Shown in pieces: positions 18,381-29,100 of a DNA stretch of 64,000 nt. Positions within the stretch are counted from its first letter, which is position 1; every line of letters begins with the position of its first letter. The stretch comes from Paracoccus sp. IB05 (GTDB lineage Bacteria > Pseudomonadota > Alphaproteobacteria > Rhodobacterales > Rhodobacteraceae), in assembly GCF_016405985.1 (NCBI RefSeq), contig NZ_JAEFCF010000013.1, forward strand, positions 48,836 through 112,835. Reading direction: 5' to 3'. The notes beneath the pieces were generated by a model that was given only the letters and a program-made list of their open reading frames with translations, was not told the DNA's origin and ran no database searches. A program made the position numbers and the translations under genes.

Positions 18381-20567
18381 TCAGGCGGCCCTGGTTTCGC
18401 CGGGCTGGCCGTAAAAGCCCGTCCCGTTTTCCGCCATCTCGCGCAGCAGGGCCGGGGCCTCGAAGCGGTGCCCGAATTGCGCGGTCAGCTCACGGCAGAT
18501 CTGCACGGCACGCGCCGCCCCGATGATGTCGAGCCAGCCAAATGGCCCGCCTGACCAGGGCGCAAACCCCCAGCCGAGGATCGCGCCGACATCGCCTTCG
18601 CGGATATCGGTCAACACACCTTCCTCCAGCGCCCGGACCGCCTCCAGAACCTGCGCCATCATGAGCCGGTGCTGCACATCGGCAAGCGAGAGCTGCACCT
18701 TGTCGGCGGGGTATTTCCCGGCCAGCCCCTCCCAGAGCCCCAGGCGTTCGCCCTTGTCGCTGTAATCATAAAACCCGGCATTGGTCTTGCGGCCCAGCCG
18801 CCCCTGATCAGCCATCCAGAAGATCACCCTGTCGACCGCCTCATCGGGGTAATCGGCGCCCATCGCGGCTTTGGTTGCTCTGGCGATCTTCACCCCCAAC
18901 TCAATCGAGGTCTCATCGACAAGCTGCAACGGCCCGAGCGGCATCCCCAGAAGTTTCGCGGCATTTTCGACCAGCGCCGGCGCGATGCCTTCGGCGACCA
19001 TGCGGATGCCTTCGTTGATGTAAGGAATGATGCAGCGATTGGCGTAGAAGAAGCGCGCATCATTGACCACAATCGGCGTTTTGCGGATCTGGCGCACGAA
19101 ATCGAGCGCCTTCGCCACCGCGCGGTCACCGGTTTTCCTGCCGCGAATGATCTCGACCAGCATCATCTTGTCGACAGGCGAGAAGAAGTGGATGCCAATA
19201 TAGTTCCCGGGCCGCGCGCTGGCGGCGGCCAGCCCGGTGATCGGCAGGGTCGAGGTATTGGTGGCGAATATCACTTCCTCACCTGCCGCCTCCTCGGCGC
19301 GTTTCGTGACCCCCGCCTTGACTTTGGCGTCTTCGAACACCGCCTCGACGATCAGATCAACGCCGCGCAGCGCTGCGTAATCGGTGGTGGCGGTGATGCG
19401 CGACAGCACCTCGTCTTTTCGCGCGGGGCTTACCCTGCCGCGTTTGATCCCCTTGTCGAGCAGGCTCTCCGAATGCGCGCGGCCCCGATCAGCGGCCTCT
19501 TGCGTGGCGTCGATCAGCACAACCTCGATCCCCGCATTGGCAGCGACATAGGCGATGCCCGCGCCCATCATGCCGGCGCCCAGCACGCCCAGCCGTTTCA
19601 CCGACTGATCGGCCACCTGAGGCCGGTTCGCGCCTTTCTCAAGCGCCTCTTTATTGATGAACAAAGACCGGATCATCGCTGAGGAGGACGGATTCATCAG
19701 AACAGAGGTAAACTGCCGCGCCTCGATCTTCAGCGCCTGGTCAAAGGGCACCAGCGAGCCTTCATAGACCGCCGATAACAGCGCCTTCGCCGCCGGAAAC
19801 ACGCCTTGCGTCTTGCCGTTCACCATCGCCGAGGCGCCGACAAAGGTCATGAACCCCGCCGGGTGGTAAGGCGCGCCGCCGGGGAATTTATAGCTTTTGT
19901 CATCCCAGGGCTTCACCAGATCCGCGTCTTTCGCGGCCAGAACCCAGGCCTTTGCGGTCCCGATCAGATCATCCGCCGGCACCACCTCATCAATCAGCCC
20001 CGCCGCTTTCGCGCCTTTCGGATCCGAGAGCCTGCCTTCCAGCAGGATGGGCGCCGCCATCATCGCGCCGAGCTTCCGCGACACCCGCGTGGTGCCGCCG
20101 CCGCCCGGGAAGATGCCGACCATGATTTCCGGCAACCCGATCTTCGCTTTCGGATTATCGGCGGCAAAGATGCGATGGGTGGCCAGCGGCAGCTCCAGCC
20201 CGATGCCGAGCGCGGTGCCGGGCAGCGCTGCCACGATGGGTTTCCCACCCTTCTTCGTCCTGAAATCCATGCCCGCGAGTTCGATCTTGCGCAGCACAGT
20301 ATGCATCTGCATCACGCCGTCAAAAATCGCCCGGGCGCCCCCCGCCCGCATCCCCGCCAGCACATTCAGATCCATGCCGCCGGCGAAATCCTTCTTGCCC
20401 GAGGTGATCACCACCCCCTTCACAGCCACGTCGGCCAGCGCCCGGTCGATCAGCGCATCAAGTTCGGCAAAGCCCGCCATCGACATGACATTCATCGACT
20501 TGCCCGGGGTGTCCCAGGTGATGGTCGCCACGCCGCCTGCGTCGAGATCCCAGATGAAATCAGCCAT
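18381..20567 (-). CDS. fadB: Fatty acid oxidation multifunctional enzyme: enoyl-CoA hydratase/3-hydroxyacyl-CoA dehydrogenase
   Basis: 728 residues. Residues 1-290 form a crotonase domain (GMDLNVLAGM, PGTALGIGLELPLATH). The NAD-binding dehydrogenase domain follows (LGVLGAGMMGAGIA, FATNTSTLPIT, IGIHFFSPVDKM). The ATG at 20567 has GGGAGAGG just upstream. The length matches FadB/FadJ. It overlaps the cupin gene by 8 nt, in an operon with thiolase. Catalyses hydration and oxidation in beta-oxidation; FadB versus FadJ assignment is not decided. Confidence 0.93.
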   Translation of the reverse strand: MADFIWDLDAGGVATITWDTPGKSMNVMSMAGFAELDALIDRALADVAVKGVVITSGKKDFAGGMDLNVLAGMRAGGARAIFDGVMQMHTVLRKIELAGMDFRTKKGGKPIVAALPGTALGIGLELPLATHRIFAADNPKAKIGLPEIMVGIFPGGGGTTRVSRKLGAMMAAPILLEGRLSDPKGAKAAGLIDEVVPADDLIGTAKAWVLAAKDADLVKPWDDKSYKFPGGAPYHPAGFMTFVGASAMVNGKTQGVFPAAKALLSAVYEGSLVPFDQALKIEARQFTSVLMNPSSSAMIRSLFINKEALEKGANRPQVADQSVKRLGVLGAGMMGAGIAYVAANAGIEVVLIDATQEAADRGRAHSESLLDKGIKRGRVSPARKDEVLSRITATTDYAALRGVDLIVEAVFEDAKVKAGVTKRAEEAAGEEVIFATNTSTLPITGLAAASARPGNYIGIHFFSPVDKMMLVEIIRGRKTGDRAVAKALDFVRQIRKTPIVVNDARFFYANRCIIPYINEGIRMVAEGIAPALVENAAKLLGMPLGPLQLVDETSIELGVKIARATKAAMGADYPDEAVDRVIFWMADQGRLGRKTNAGFYDYSDKGERLGLWEGLAGKYPADKVQLSLADVQHRLMMAQVLEAVRALEEGVLTDIREGDVGAILGWGFAPWSGGPFGWLDIIGAARAVQICRELTAQFGHRFEAPALLREMAENGTGFYGQPGETRAA

Positions 20568-21042
20568 TTTCCTCTCCCTCGGGCTGCCAGGGGCGCCCGT
20601 CCTTATGGGTGTAAACACAGGCGCCATCCGTGACGGTCAGCACCATGTCGACATCTGAATAGGTCACCACCTCTTCGCGGGCCTTCGCGCCGATGACGAC
20701 GAACACCGCCGGCGTATCGCCCCGGTTGATGAATTGATGCCCGTCCGGCGTCCCGGCGGGAAAACCGGCGCAATCGCCGACGCGCATGATCTCTTCACCG
20801 TCATTGGTGATCATCACGCATTCACCCGCCACCATCACGACGAACTCATCTTCCGCCCGGTGCCAATGGCGTAAGCTGGACAGCGCCCCCGGTTTCAGCG
20901 TCACCAGATTGACGCCGAATTGCGTCAGCCCCGCCGCCTGTCCGAGCCGCAGGCTCGACCGCCCCTCCATCATTTCAGCATAGGGCGATGGGTAGATGGA
21001 GCCGGTCTTGACCGGAACCTTTGTCAGATCGAGCTTTTTCAT
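20560..21042 (-). CDS. Cupin domain-containing protein
   Basis: 160 residues. The cupin motif appears as LRHWHRAEDEFVVMVAGE, with a second motif near GHQFINRGDTPAVFVV. The ATG at 21042 shares one base with the thiolase stop (TGATG) and its end overlaps the FadB gene. Embedded tightly between thiolase and hydratase/dehydrogenase, so likely coexpressed in beta-oxidation; activity unknown. Confidence 0.88.
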   Translation of the reverse strand: MKKLDLTKVPVKTGSIYPSPYAEMMEGRSSLRLGQAAGLTQFGVNLVTLKPGALSSLRHWHRAEDEFVVMVAGECVMITNDGEEIMRVGDCAGFPAGTPDGHQFINRGDTPAVFVVIGAKAREEVVTYSDVDMVLTVTDGACVYTHKDGRPWQPEGEENG

Positions 21043-22253
21043 CAGACCCTCTCGATGATGGTGGCGGCGCCCATGCCCGATGCGATGCACAAAGTGGCGA
21101 GGCCGAGGGTCCGATCGCGCCGCTCCATCTCATCAAGCAGCGTGCCGATGATGATTGCGCCCGAAGCGCCCAGCGGGTGTCCCATCGCGATCGCACCGCC
21201 ATTGACGTTCACGCGATCGGGCGGGACGTGGAACGCCTGCATGAACCGCAAAACCACCGCAGCAAAGGCCTCATTGACCTCGAACAGGTCGATATCGCCG
21301 ATCCTGAGACCGGACTCCTTCAGGATCTTTTCCGTCACCGGCACCGGGCCGGTCAGCATGATCGTCGGATCGGTGCCGATCTTCGCCGTCGCCCGGATCC
21401 GCGCGCGCGGCTTCAGCCCATGCGCTTTGCCAAACGCGGCATTGCCGATCAGCACCGCCGCCGCGCCATCGACAATCCCCGAGGAATTCCCGGCATGGTG
21501 GATATGGTTTACCCGCTCCAGCTCGGGGTATTTCATCAGGGCGATCCTGTCGAAACCGGGCATCACCTCGCCCATGTCTCTGAAACTGGCTTTCAGCGCG
21601 CCCAGAGCCTCGGCCGTGGTGCCGGGGCGCATATATTCGTCATGATCAAGGATGGTGAGCCCGTTGATATCCCTGACCGGCACGATGGATTTCGCGAAAC
21701 GCTGATCCGCCCAGGCCGCCGCCGCCCGGGCCTGGCTTTCGGCGGCCAGCTGATCGGCCTCTTCGCGCGAAAAGCCGAATTTTGTCGCGATGATATCTGC
21801 CGAAATCCCCTGCGGCACGAAATGGGTTTTAAAGGTCAGCGCCGGGTCCACCGCAATCGCTGCCCCGTCCGAGCCCATGGCGACCCGGCTCATCATCTCG
21901 ACGCCGCCTGCGATATAGGCCTGCCCCGCGCCGGCCTTCACCTGATTGGCGGCAAGGTTCACCGCCTCCATGCCGCTGGCACAAAACCGGTTGATTGAGA
22001 GGCCAGGGATCGCCTCATCCAGATCCGAGAGCAGCACCGCCGAGCGCGCGAGGCAGCCGCCCTGTTCCCCCGCTTGCGTGACATTGCCCCAGATCACATC
22101 CTCGACCGCATGGCCTTGCAGCCCGTTGCGGGCCTGCACCGCGTTCAGCATCTGCGCCGAAAGCGCGACCGAGGTGACCTCATGCAGCGCGCCATCCGGG
22201 CGCCCGCGCCCGCGCGGGCTGCGCAAGGCATCATAGATATAGGCGTCGGTCAT
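21042..22253 (-). CDS. fadA: Acetyl-CoA C-acyltransferase (thiolase)
   Basis: 403 residues. The acyl-accepting Cys lies in INRFCASGMEAVN, the His in GGAIAMGHPLGASGA and the second Cys in LCIASGMG, so it is complete. Performs the last cleavage step of beta-oxidation. First gene of the thiolase-cupin-FadB operon. Confidence 0.94.
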   Translation of the reverse strand: MTDAYIYDALRSPRGRGRPDGALHEVTSVALSAQMLNAVQARNGLQGHAVEDVIWGNVTQAGEQGGCLARSAVLLSDLDEAIPGLSINRFCASGMEAVNLAANQVKAGAGQAYIAGGVEMMSRVAMGSDGAAIAVDPALTFKTHFVPQGISADIIATKFGFSREEADQLAAESQARAAAAWADQRFAKSIVPVRDINGLTILDHDEYMRPGTTAEALGALKASFRDMGEVMPGFDRIALMKYPELERVNHIHHAGNSSGIVDGAAAVLIGNAAFGKAHGLKPRARIRATAKIGTDPTIMLTGPVPVTEKILKESGLRIGDIDLFEVNEAFAAVVLRFMQAFHVPPDRVNVNGGAIAMGHPLGASGAIIIGTLLDEMERRDRTLGLATLCIASGMGAATIIERV

Positions 22254-22556
22254 CGTCTTTCCTCCATCCGTCTCGGGCCGGAACTCTTACGGGTCGCCAC
22301 AATCGCAGGGCAGGTCGCAGTCCGGTGTCGGTTTCCGTTCAGTACAAGCCCCGTCGAGGCCGGGGACCGCGAGAGCAATCGCAGCATGCCGTGCCCTGGT
22401 CTGTTGCCTTTTCCTGTTCAGCTTCTTGTCTTTGGCGGATTTGCGCAATGATACCGCTGCGTCACGATGTCCGGTATGGCGTGTGCGGACCGGCGCCAGC
22501 GCGGCCAGCGCGCCCTGGTTGCCGTCCCCTGATGCGCAGAGCCGGGACAGCATGGC
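22254..22556. other. Intergenic spacer, no gene recognised
   Basis: 303 bp between the GST stop and the thiolase start. It should contain the promoter of the thiolase operon. Open frames here give Arg-rich, unrecognisable peptides without a convincing ribosome site. Confidence 0.5.
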
Positions 22557-23192
22557 TCAGGCCCGGTCAGAAGGATTGCCGGGCATCAGGTCATAGGGAT
22601 GCTTCCAGCCGGGAAGAGCCTGGATACGGTCCAGCCAGCGGTCGATATGCGGCCAGGTTTCGCGCTGAAATCCAAAGGGTTCCGGGTAGTACAGGTAAGA
22701 GCAGAGCGAGAGATCCGCGATGGTCGGGCCGGCCCCGACCACCCAGTCCCGGGCCACCAGATGGTCATTCAGGACGGCTGAGGCCGCTTTCAGGCGGCCC
22801 TGCTGGAAGGCGATGACCTCTTGTGGGCGTTTCTCAGCACTGAGGAAGTTCATCAGGAAGCGCGTGGTGCCGATCTGGCCCGAGAATTTGTGGCTGTCCC
22901 AAAAGAGCCAGCGCAGGATCTCATCAGCCTCGTCGGGCGCAGCGCCCCCCAACTGCCCCGTTACGCGGGCGAGATGGGTGAGCATCACGCCCGACTGGGT
23001 GAAGAGCCTGCCTGCGAGCCGCAGCACCGGCACTTCGCCCATCGGGTTGAGCTGGCGAAAGGCCTCGCCGCGCGCCTCGCCATGGAAGAAATCGACATAG
23101 ACCGATTTCCAGGGCGTGCCGGTCAGCGTGAGCATGAGCGCGACTTTATAGGAGTTGCCACTTTCGCCGAAACACCAGAGCTGAGCTGTCAT
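22557..23192 (-). CDS. Glutathione S-transferase family protein
   Basis: 211 residues. N-terminal thioredoxin-like domain with the cis-Pro motif GEVPVLRL and the following LFTQSGVMLTHLA (the Gln-Ser that binds glutathione gamma-glutamyl). C-terminal helical domain with WVVGAGPTIADLSL, the N-cap motif region. Lies between the acyl-CoA dehydrogenase and thiolase genes. Confidence 0.88.
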   Translation of the reverse strand: MTAQLWCFGESGNSYKVALMLTLTGTPWKSVYVDFFHGEARGEAFRQLNPMGEVPVLRLAGRLFTQSGVMLTHLARVTGQLGGAAPDEADEILRWLFWDSHKFSGQIGTTRFLMNFLSAEKRPQEVIAFQQGRLKAASAVLNDHLVARDWVVGAGPTIADLSLCSYLYYPEPFGFQRETWPHIDRWLDRIQALPGWKHPYDLMPGNPSDRA

Positions 23193-23220
23193 GTCGCACC
23201 TCTCCTGACTGATGGCGGAA

Positions 23221-23241
23221 GCGGGGGTTTCACACCCCCGC
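23221..23241 (+). terminator. GC hairpin of a repeated terminator-type element
   Basis: Stem GCGGGGGT (23221-23228) and ACCCCCGC (23234-23241), loop TTCAC, followed by GTGGAGTATTCAGGTCAAGA. Related elements occur near 23440, 39840, 57710 and 57890. Confidence 0.55.
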
Positions 23242-23417
23242 GCCCCCGTGGAGTATTCAGGTCAAGAGGAAGAGGAAATATTAACCTCCCCTCTTCTATC
23301 ATAGGTTTTGCGGTACAGGCTGGAGAGCCGATGACCGCTCAAGGGGAAGTCCCGCTCCGGTGATACGCATAGCCAAAGCGTTAAGGGTCCGGGGCGGGAT
23401 GACTTTGATGAGGCCTT

Positions 23418-23445
23418 TCCTCTTGATCCAATCCTCTTGATCCAA
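23418..23445 (-). repeat. Perfect 14-bp tandem duplication
   Basis: TCCTCTTGATCCAA occurs twice in direct succession (23418-23431 and 23432-23445), immediately followed by ATACTCCCCC. It is a duplication inside the tail of the inverted copy of the terminator-type repeat. Confidence 0.8.
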
Positions 23446-23490
23446 ATACTCCCCCGCCGGAGGCGTTCATCGGCTGAAGCCTGCGGGCGG

Positions 23491-23703
23491 TCACCGTTTG
23501 CGCGCATCGAGCTCCGAGTTGAACAGCCGCAGCCGATGGGTGAGTTTTTCACTGTCGATGACCGAGTCGAAATTTTCGAAGAGGAAGGACAGGGCTTCTC
23601 CTTCATCGAGGCCTGCATCGAAGGCGAAGCGCTTCAGCCGGCGATAGCCGTCTTCGGTCATGGCGACGGGAAAGCGGCGGGTCAGGCGGAAACGTTTCGG
23701 CAT
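23491..23703 (-). CDS. Small hypothetical protein (70 aa)
   Basis: 70 residues, very charged, starting MPKRFRLTRRFPVAMTEDGYRRL. A good GGAG lies about 7 nt before the ATG. The RRF-V-MTEDGYRRLKRFA pattern with an EALSFLFENFDSV helix suggests a ribbon-helix-helix-like fold, but that is a guess. Located between the acyl-CoA dehydrogenase and GST genes. Confidence 0.6.
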   Translation of the reverse strand: MPKRFRLTRRFPVAMTEDGYRRLKRFAFDAGLDEGEALSFLFENFDSVIDSEKLTHRLRLFNSELDARKR

Positions 23704-23732
23704 AGATATCTCCGGAGGGGGCAGGCTGCAGT

Positions 23733-25508
23733 CTAGAACGCCCTGGCGGCCAATGCCATGACCGGATCCGGGCCGCTCACGATCCGGGCCAGATGTGTCG
23801 CACAGGCGGGCAGCTGGCGGGCCATGTAATAGCGACCGGTGGCGATCTTGGCGTCAAGATACTCCTGGTCCGCCGCGCCGGCATCAAGGGCCGCAAAGGC
23901 GGCACCGGCCATTTTCGTCCACATCAGGCCAAGGCAGACATGGCCGGCCAGATGCAGAAAATCGGAGGAACCCGCCAGCGCCGCATTCGGATTTTTCACG
24001 CCGTTTTGCATGAAATACATTGCCGCAGTCTGAAGCTGTTCCGACGCGGTTGTCAGCGCCTCGGCGAAAGGTTTCATCCGCTCGTCACGGTCATGGGCGC
24101 GGCATTCGGCCTTCACCAGGTTGAAAAACGCCATCACATGTTTGCCGCCATCCGCCGCGAGTTTGCGCCCGACGAGATCCAGCGCCTGCACGCCATTCGC
24201 GCCCTCATAGATCATCGCGATCCTTGCATCGCGGACGAACTGGCTCATGCCCTGTTCTTCGATATAGCCGTGGCCGCCGAAGACCTGCTGCGCCCCGACC
24301 GTCGATTCAAAACCCTTATCGGTCTGGAACCCCTTTATGACCGGCGTCAGAAACCCGATCAGCCCGTCGGCTTCGGCATCGGCATTGCGATGCGCGCGGT
24401 CAATCAGCGAGGCGCCCCAGAAGGTCAGCGCCCGCGCGCCTTCGACAAAGCTCTTCTGATCCATCAGCATGCGGCGGATATCGGGATGCACGATCAGCGG
24501 GTCGGCGGCGCCTTTCGGGTTCTCCGCTCCGGTCATGGCGCGGCCCTGGAGGCGGTCTTTCGCATAGGCGACCGCGTTCTGATACGCCGCCTCGGCCACC
24601 GCATATCCCTGGAGGCCGACCCCCAGCCGCGCCTCGTTCATCATGGTGAACATGGCCCGCATCCCCTTATGGAGATCGCCCAGCAGCCAGCCCTTCGCGC
24701 CGTCATAATTCAGCACGCAGGTCGCATTGCCGTGAATGCCCATCTTCTCTTCGATCTTGCCGGTCGAGACACCGTTGCGCGCCCCGATATTGCCTTCCGC
24801 AGTCACCAGAAACTTTGGCACGATGAAAAGCGAGATCCCCTTCGTGCCTTCGCCACCGCCGGGGGCGCGGGCCAGAACCAGATGGATGATGTTCTCCGCC
24901 AGATCATGATCGCCTGCCGAAATGAAGATCTTCTGGCCGGTGATCAGATAAGAGCCATCCTCCTGCGGTTCGGCCTTCGTGCGCAACAGACCCAGATCGG
25001 TGCCGCAATGCGGCTCGGTCAGGTTCATCGTGCCGGTCCAGTCGCAGGCGATCATCTTTGGCAGATATTGTGCCTTTTGCGCGTCAGACCCATGGGTATG
25101 GATCGCCGAGATCGCGCCATGCGTCAGGCCCTGATACATGTTGAAGGCCATATTGGCCGAAACGAAGATCTCGCCCACCGCGCAATTGATCAGATAGGGC
25201 AGGCCCTGGCCGCCATAATCCGGATCGCAGTCAAGCGCGGTCCAGCCGCCCTGTTTCATCGTCTCGAAAGCAGCTTTGAACCCATCGGGCGTGCGCACAG
25301 TGCCATCCTCCAGCACACATCCCTGGCGGTCGCCACTTGCATTCAGAGGGGCGAGTATGGCCGAGGCAACCTTGCCGGCCTCTTCCAGCACGGCGCCGGT
25401 GAAGGCGCGGTCGAGATCCGCGTAGCCGGGAATGTCAAAGCCGGAGATCCCGAAAACATCATGCAAAATGAACTGCATATCCTTTACCGGGGCGGTATAG
25501 CCGGTCAT
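23733..25508 (-). CDS. Acyl-CoA dehydrogenase (long, C-terminal-extended type)
   Basis: 591 residues, longer than the usual 380 because of the C-terminal extension of the AcdA/DmdC-like group. FAD-binding [17 protein letters not shown], the substrate-binding middle domain and the segment [23 protein letters not shown] (with [16 protein letters not shown] after it) are present. The ATG at 25508 follows GGGAGAAAG. Probably the first step of beta-oxidation. The MerR gene lies upstream on the same strand, 50 bp away. Confidence 0.92.
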   Translation of the reverse strand: MTGYTAPVKDMQFILHDVFGISGFDIPGYADLDRAFTGAVLEEAGKVASAILAPLNASGDRQGCVLEDGTVRTPDGFKAAFETMKQGGWTALDCDPDYGGQGLPYLINCAVGEIFVSANMAFNMYQGLTHGAISAIHTHGSDAQKAQYLPKMIACDWTGTMNLTEPHCGTDLGLLRTKAEPQEDGSYLITGQKIFISAGDHDLAENIIHLVLARAPGGGEGTKGISLFIVPKFLVTAEGNIGARNGVSTGKIEEKMGIHGNATCVLNYDGAKGWLLGDLHKGMRAMFTMMNEARLGVGLQGYAVAEAAYQNAVAYAKDRLQGRAMTGAENPKGAADPLIVHPDIRRMLMDQKSFVEGARALTFWGASLIDRAHRNADAEADGLIGFLTPVIKGFQTDKGFESTVGAQQVFGGHGYIEEQGMSQFVRDARIAMIYEGANGVQALDLVGRKLAADGGKHVMAFFNLVKAECRAHDRDERMKPFAEALTTASEQLQTAAMYFMQNGVKNPNAALAGSSDFLHLAGHVCLGLMWTKMAGAAFAALDAGAADQEYLDAKIATGRYYMARQLPACATHLARIVSGPDPVMALAARAF

Positions 25509-25558
25509 CGCTTTCTCCCTTCGGTTCTGTGCCGCTGGGCCTCCTGGCCCGGCAGTGG

Positions 25559-25969
25559 TCATTTGCCTGGCGGGGCGGCATTCTGGTTGCGGGCGGCGGC
25601 GATCAGGCCGGCACCGGTCTCCAGCTCGGCCTTCAGATCGCCTATCGCGAGGGTCAGTTCGTCGCGCTGCTGCTCCATCGCGCGCAGCCTGTCCTGGGCC
25701 AGATCCCAGGTGCGTTCCATCTGCGCGAGGTTCGAGCCGTCGCGGGCATAGAGGTTCAGGACCTGACGGATATCTTCCAGCGAGAAGCCAAAGCGTTTGC
25801 CACGCAGGATGATGGTCAACCGTGCCCTTTCGCGCCTGGTGTAGAGCCGTTGCGACCCGATGCGGACCGGCGAAAGCAGCTCCTTCGCCTCGTAAAAGCG
25901 CAGCGTCCTCGGGGTGACGTCAAAGGCGTCGCACATCTCGCGGATCGTCATCTGCTCGTCGTTGGGCAT
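25559..25969 (-). CDS. MerR family transcriptional regulator
   Basis: 136 residues. N-terminal winged helix ([28 protein letters not shown]) and dimerising coiled coil (residues about 85-125). No metal-binding Cys, which fits acyl-CoA-sensing or LiuR-like members associated with acyl-CoA dehydrogenases. GAAAGAGGAC precedes the ATG. Likely regulates itself and the beta-oxidation genes downstream. Confidence 0.9.
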   Translation of the reverse strand: MPNDEQMTIREMCDAFDVTPRTLRFYEAKELLSPVRIGSQRLYTRRERARLTIILRGKRFGFSLEDIRQVLNLYARDGSNLAQMERTWDLAQDRLRAMEQQRDELTLAIGDLKAELETGAGLIAAARNQNAAPPGK

Positions 25970-26054
25970 TGTCCTCTTTCCTGGATAGTGGCCCCGGCGG
26001 CGGACCGGTGGGTTGGTTAAGACATGTGCTGTCATCTGCGGCGATGCAATTGAG

Positions 26055-26069
26055 CTTACGTAAACGTCA
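26055..26069. promoter_or_regulatory. Candidate operator of the MerR regulator
   Basis: CTTACGTAAACGTCA, followed at once by GATGACGTCACGTCA. ACGTAAACGT-type motifs are described for MerR regulators of acyl-CoA catabolism such as LiuR (from memory). It lies 86 bp upstream of the MerR start. Confidence 0.4.
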
Positions 26070-26199
26070 GGATGACGTCACGTCACGCCTGCGGTATTGG
26101 CAGAGTGCTGCCTGCGAGCCGGGGCTGTCGACCCGGCGGAGCGGGCAAGAGTGACCGTCTCGGGCCGCCATCGGGGAACGCGCATTCCCGGGGCGAGGC

Positions 26200-29100
26200 T
26201 CAGCCCTGTCCGCCGCGCTCGGGCGGGCGGCACGCTTCGGCGGCAAAGGCCAGAACGGCAGCGCTGATCTCGGATTTGCGCAGCGGTTTCGTCAGATAGC
26301 GGTCCATGCCCGAGGCGAGAATTCCTTCCTCGTCCCCCTCCATCGCATGCGCGGTCAGCGCAATGATCGGAACCGGCTTCAGCCCGCGTGCCGCCTCGCT
26401 TTCGCGGATCGCCCGTGTGGCTTCGCGCCCGTCCATCACAGGCATCGAGATATCCATGAAGATCAGATCGGGCTTGTAGCTTTCCCATTCCGCCAGCGCC
26501 TCAAGGCCATTTCCGGCGAAGCGCAGCTCGATATCGAGGGAGCGCAGCATTTTCTGCAAGACCAGCTGATTGGTCCTGTTGTCTTCGGCGGCAAGAATGC
26601 GCATGGCCCGCTGGCTCTGCGCGGCAGGGGGTGGGGCCTCGGGCAGGGTGGATTCAGGCGCAACCGGCAGCGTCAGGCTGGTCAGCAATCGATAAAGCTC
26701 CGCCCGGAGCACCGGCTTTTGCAAGATCGCATCGACCGCCTCGCCGCCCGCCTCCCGCGCGGCCAGCGGACTGGAGGAGAGCAATACCAGCGGCTTGTCA
26801 TAACCGGCCTCGCGCAGCTTTTTGGCAAGGACTGCCCCGTCCATGCCCGGCATTTCGTGACCGGCCAGCACGACATCCGGGACCATCCCGCCAGTGACAT
26901 GATCCAGCGCGTCCTGACCCGAACGGAAGAGCAACACCTCTGCCCCACAGGCGGCGAGCTGGCGTTCGAGGATGGTGCGGTTGATGAACTGGTCCTCCAC
27001 CACCAGCGCTTTTCCGATCAGGACGGGCAACCGCTCGGCCCCGCTATCCTCGGCCAAAGGCAGGGCGAGCCGGAAGCCGAAGACCGAGCCTTTGCCATAT
27101 TCGCTGTCGACCCAGACCGCGCCCTCCATCCGCTCGATCAGGCGCCGCGTGATGGCGAGACCAAGGCCGGTGCCCTCGAATCTGCGGTTCCGGTCATCAT
27201 CGACCTGGCAGAATTCGCCGAAAACATGGTCGAGCAGCCCGTCCGGAATGCCGATCCCGGTATCTTCGACCGTGACATGCAGCTGGTGGCGCCCGCCTTC
27301 GGCCTCCATGCCGACGACGCGGGTGAGCACATGGCCTTTGGCGGTGAATTTAACCGCATTGCCGATCAGATTGGTCAGCACCTGGCGCAGCCGCCCCGGA
27401 TCGCCGGTGAAGCGGGTCGGCAGGAAAACATCGTAATCGATCATCAGATCGATGCCCTTTTCCCGCGCGCGGGGCTGCAGGAGCATCACCACCTCATGGA
27501 TGATACGTTCAAAATCGAAATCCTCGGGGCGCAGCGTCAGCTGGCCGGCTTCGATTTTGGAATAGTCGAGGATATCGTTGATGATCACCAGAAGCGCCTC
27601 GCCCGAGGAGCGGATGGTCTCGGAAAAGAGGCGCTGCTCATCCGACAGTGCGGTGTCGCATAACAGTTCCGCCATGCCGATGACGCCATTCATCGGTGTG
27701 CGGATCTCATGGCTCATATTGGCAAGGAAGGCCGATTTCGCCCGGCTCGCGGCCTCGGCGGCGAGGCGCGCGGACTCGAGCGCCACCGCCTGTTCGCGCA
27801 GTTGCGTGATATCGACACGAAGGCCGACGCGGCCGCCATCCGGGGTCTCCTTGTCGATGGAGCGCAACCAGCGGCCGTCTTTCAGCTGATGTTCCCCTTC
27901 GGCTGCCGGGCCGCGATGTTCCGACATCCTGGCATTGACCCATTCCTCTTCGCGTCCGCACGCCTCGGGATACTCGCCCAGAGCGAGGCCGTAGCGCAGG
28001 ATGTTCTCGAAAGACACGCCCGGGGTCATCATCGGGGCCGAGGTCTTGTAAATATCGCGATAGCTCTGGTTGCAGGTCACCATTCTGTCCTCGCTGTCGA
28101 AAAGTACGAACCCATCGGGAATTGCCTCGATTGCGGCCCAGATCCGCATTTGTCGGGTGATGTCGACCAGCTGGCAGAGCATTCTGCCCTGGGCGTCGGT
28201 TTGCGCGGCCAGCCGGCTCCAGCCGCCCTTGGCCAGGTGCAGCATGAGGTCCGGAGGCGGCAGAAGCGCTGCGGGCTCTGCCACCCCGAACCAGTCGGAC
28301 GAGGCCTGATCGCCGGGGCGCAAGAGGCCGCTGTTCCGGGCGTGCAGCAGGACCTGGGCAAAGGTTTGGCCGGTCGTCCCGGTGCCAGTGCCGAACGCGA
28401 GATGGAAGGCGCTGTTCGCAGCCAGCAGCCGCTGTGAGGGATCGAACAAAGCGAGCCCGTCCGGCAGCGCATCCAGGGCTGGCCAATACCTTAAATCGCA
28501 GCCGGGCGGGGGAGGAGCCTCGGTCTTGCCGGTCGGGCGCGCTCTGTCTTCCTGGTCTGACCGGGCAACAAAGCCGGGGGGCGCATCGGCGAGAGGCTCT
28601 GCCGGGAGCAGGTCCGGCGCGTCAGGGAAGGGTGCTGCTGCGATCTGCGGTGCCGATGGGAATGGGGCTCCGGGGCCCGGTCTGTTGTCTCCGGGGTGGG
28701 ATATGTCCGAAGCGCGTGAGCCGTTGGTCAGAAGATCGGGAACCTCTGGTACAGCTGTCAGAGCCACCGATACGCTGCGGTCGCGCGGCGATGTCTGGGC
28801 CTCACTGAGCGCGTCTTCGGTGGTTTTGCCCGGCGCACACCCCCTTGCCTCCTCTGGCCCCGGGACATCAGATTGTGCTCGGTTCCGGGGGCTGTGGATG
28901 AAGGTCACAACGGTATCCGATTTCTCGTCAGAGGCTGGTTCCGCAAGCCCTGGCCCGGTGTGCTTCCCCGCTGGGACCGGGGTGCCAGGCGGAGCGACGG
29001 CTGCCTGTTGGGTGGCTCTGGATGGTGGTGCCACGGTTGACAGGACATCGGAGGATGGCGCCGGGGCCGAAATGGCTCCGGCCTGTGTGACAGACACCGC

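Larger units (their letters stand above)
23193..23490. other. Intergenic region with inverted pair of terminator-type repeats
   Basis: About 300 bp without a gene. The left part (23221-23272) has a GC hairpin followed by GGAGTATTCAGGTCAAGAGGAA. The right part (23410-23455) carries the same element inverted. The stretch between has no recognisable reading frame. Confidence 0.6.

Noticed and set aside
22287..22553. 88-codon minus-strand frame between GST and thiolase genes
   Set aside because: Composition is Arg/Ala-rich and unlike a protein; no ribosome site; better read as promoter DNA.
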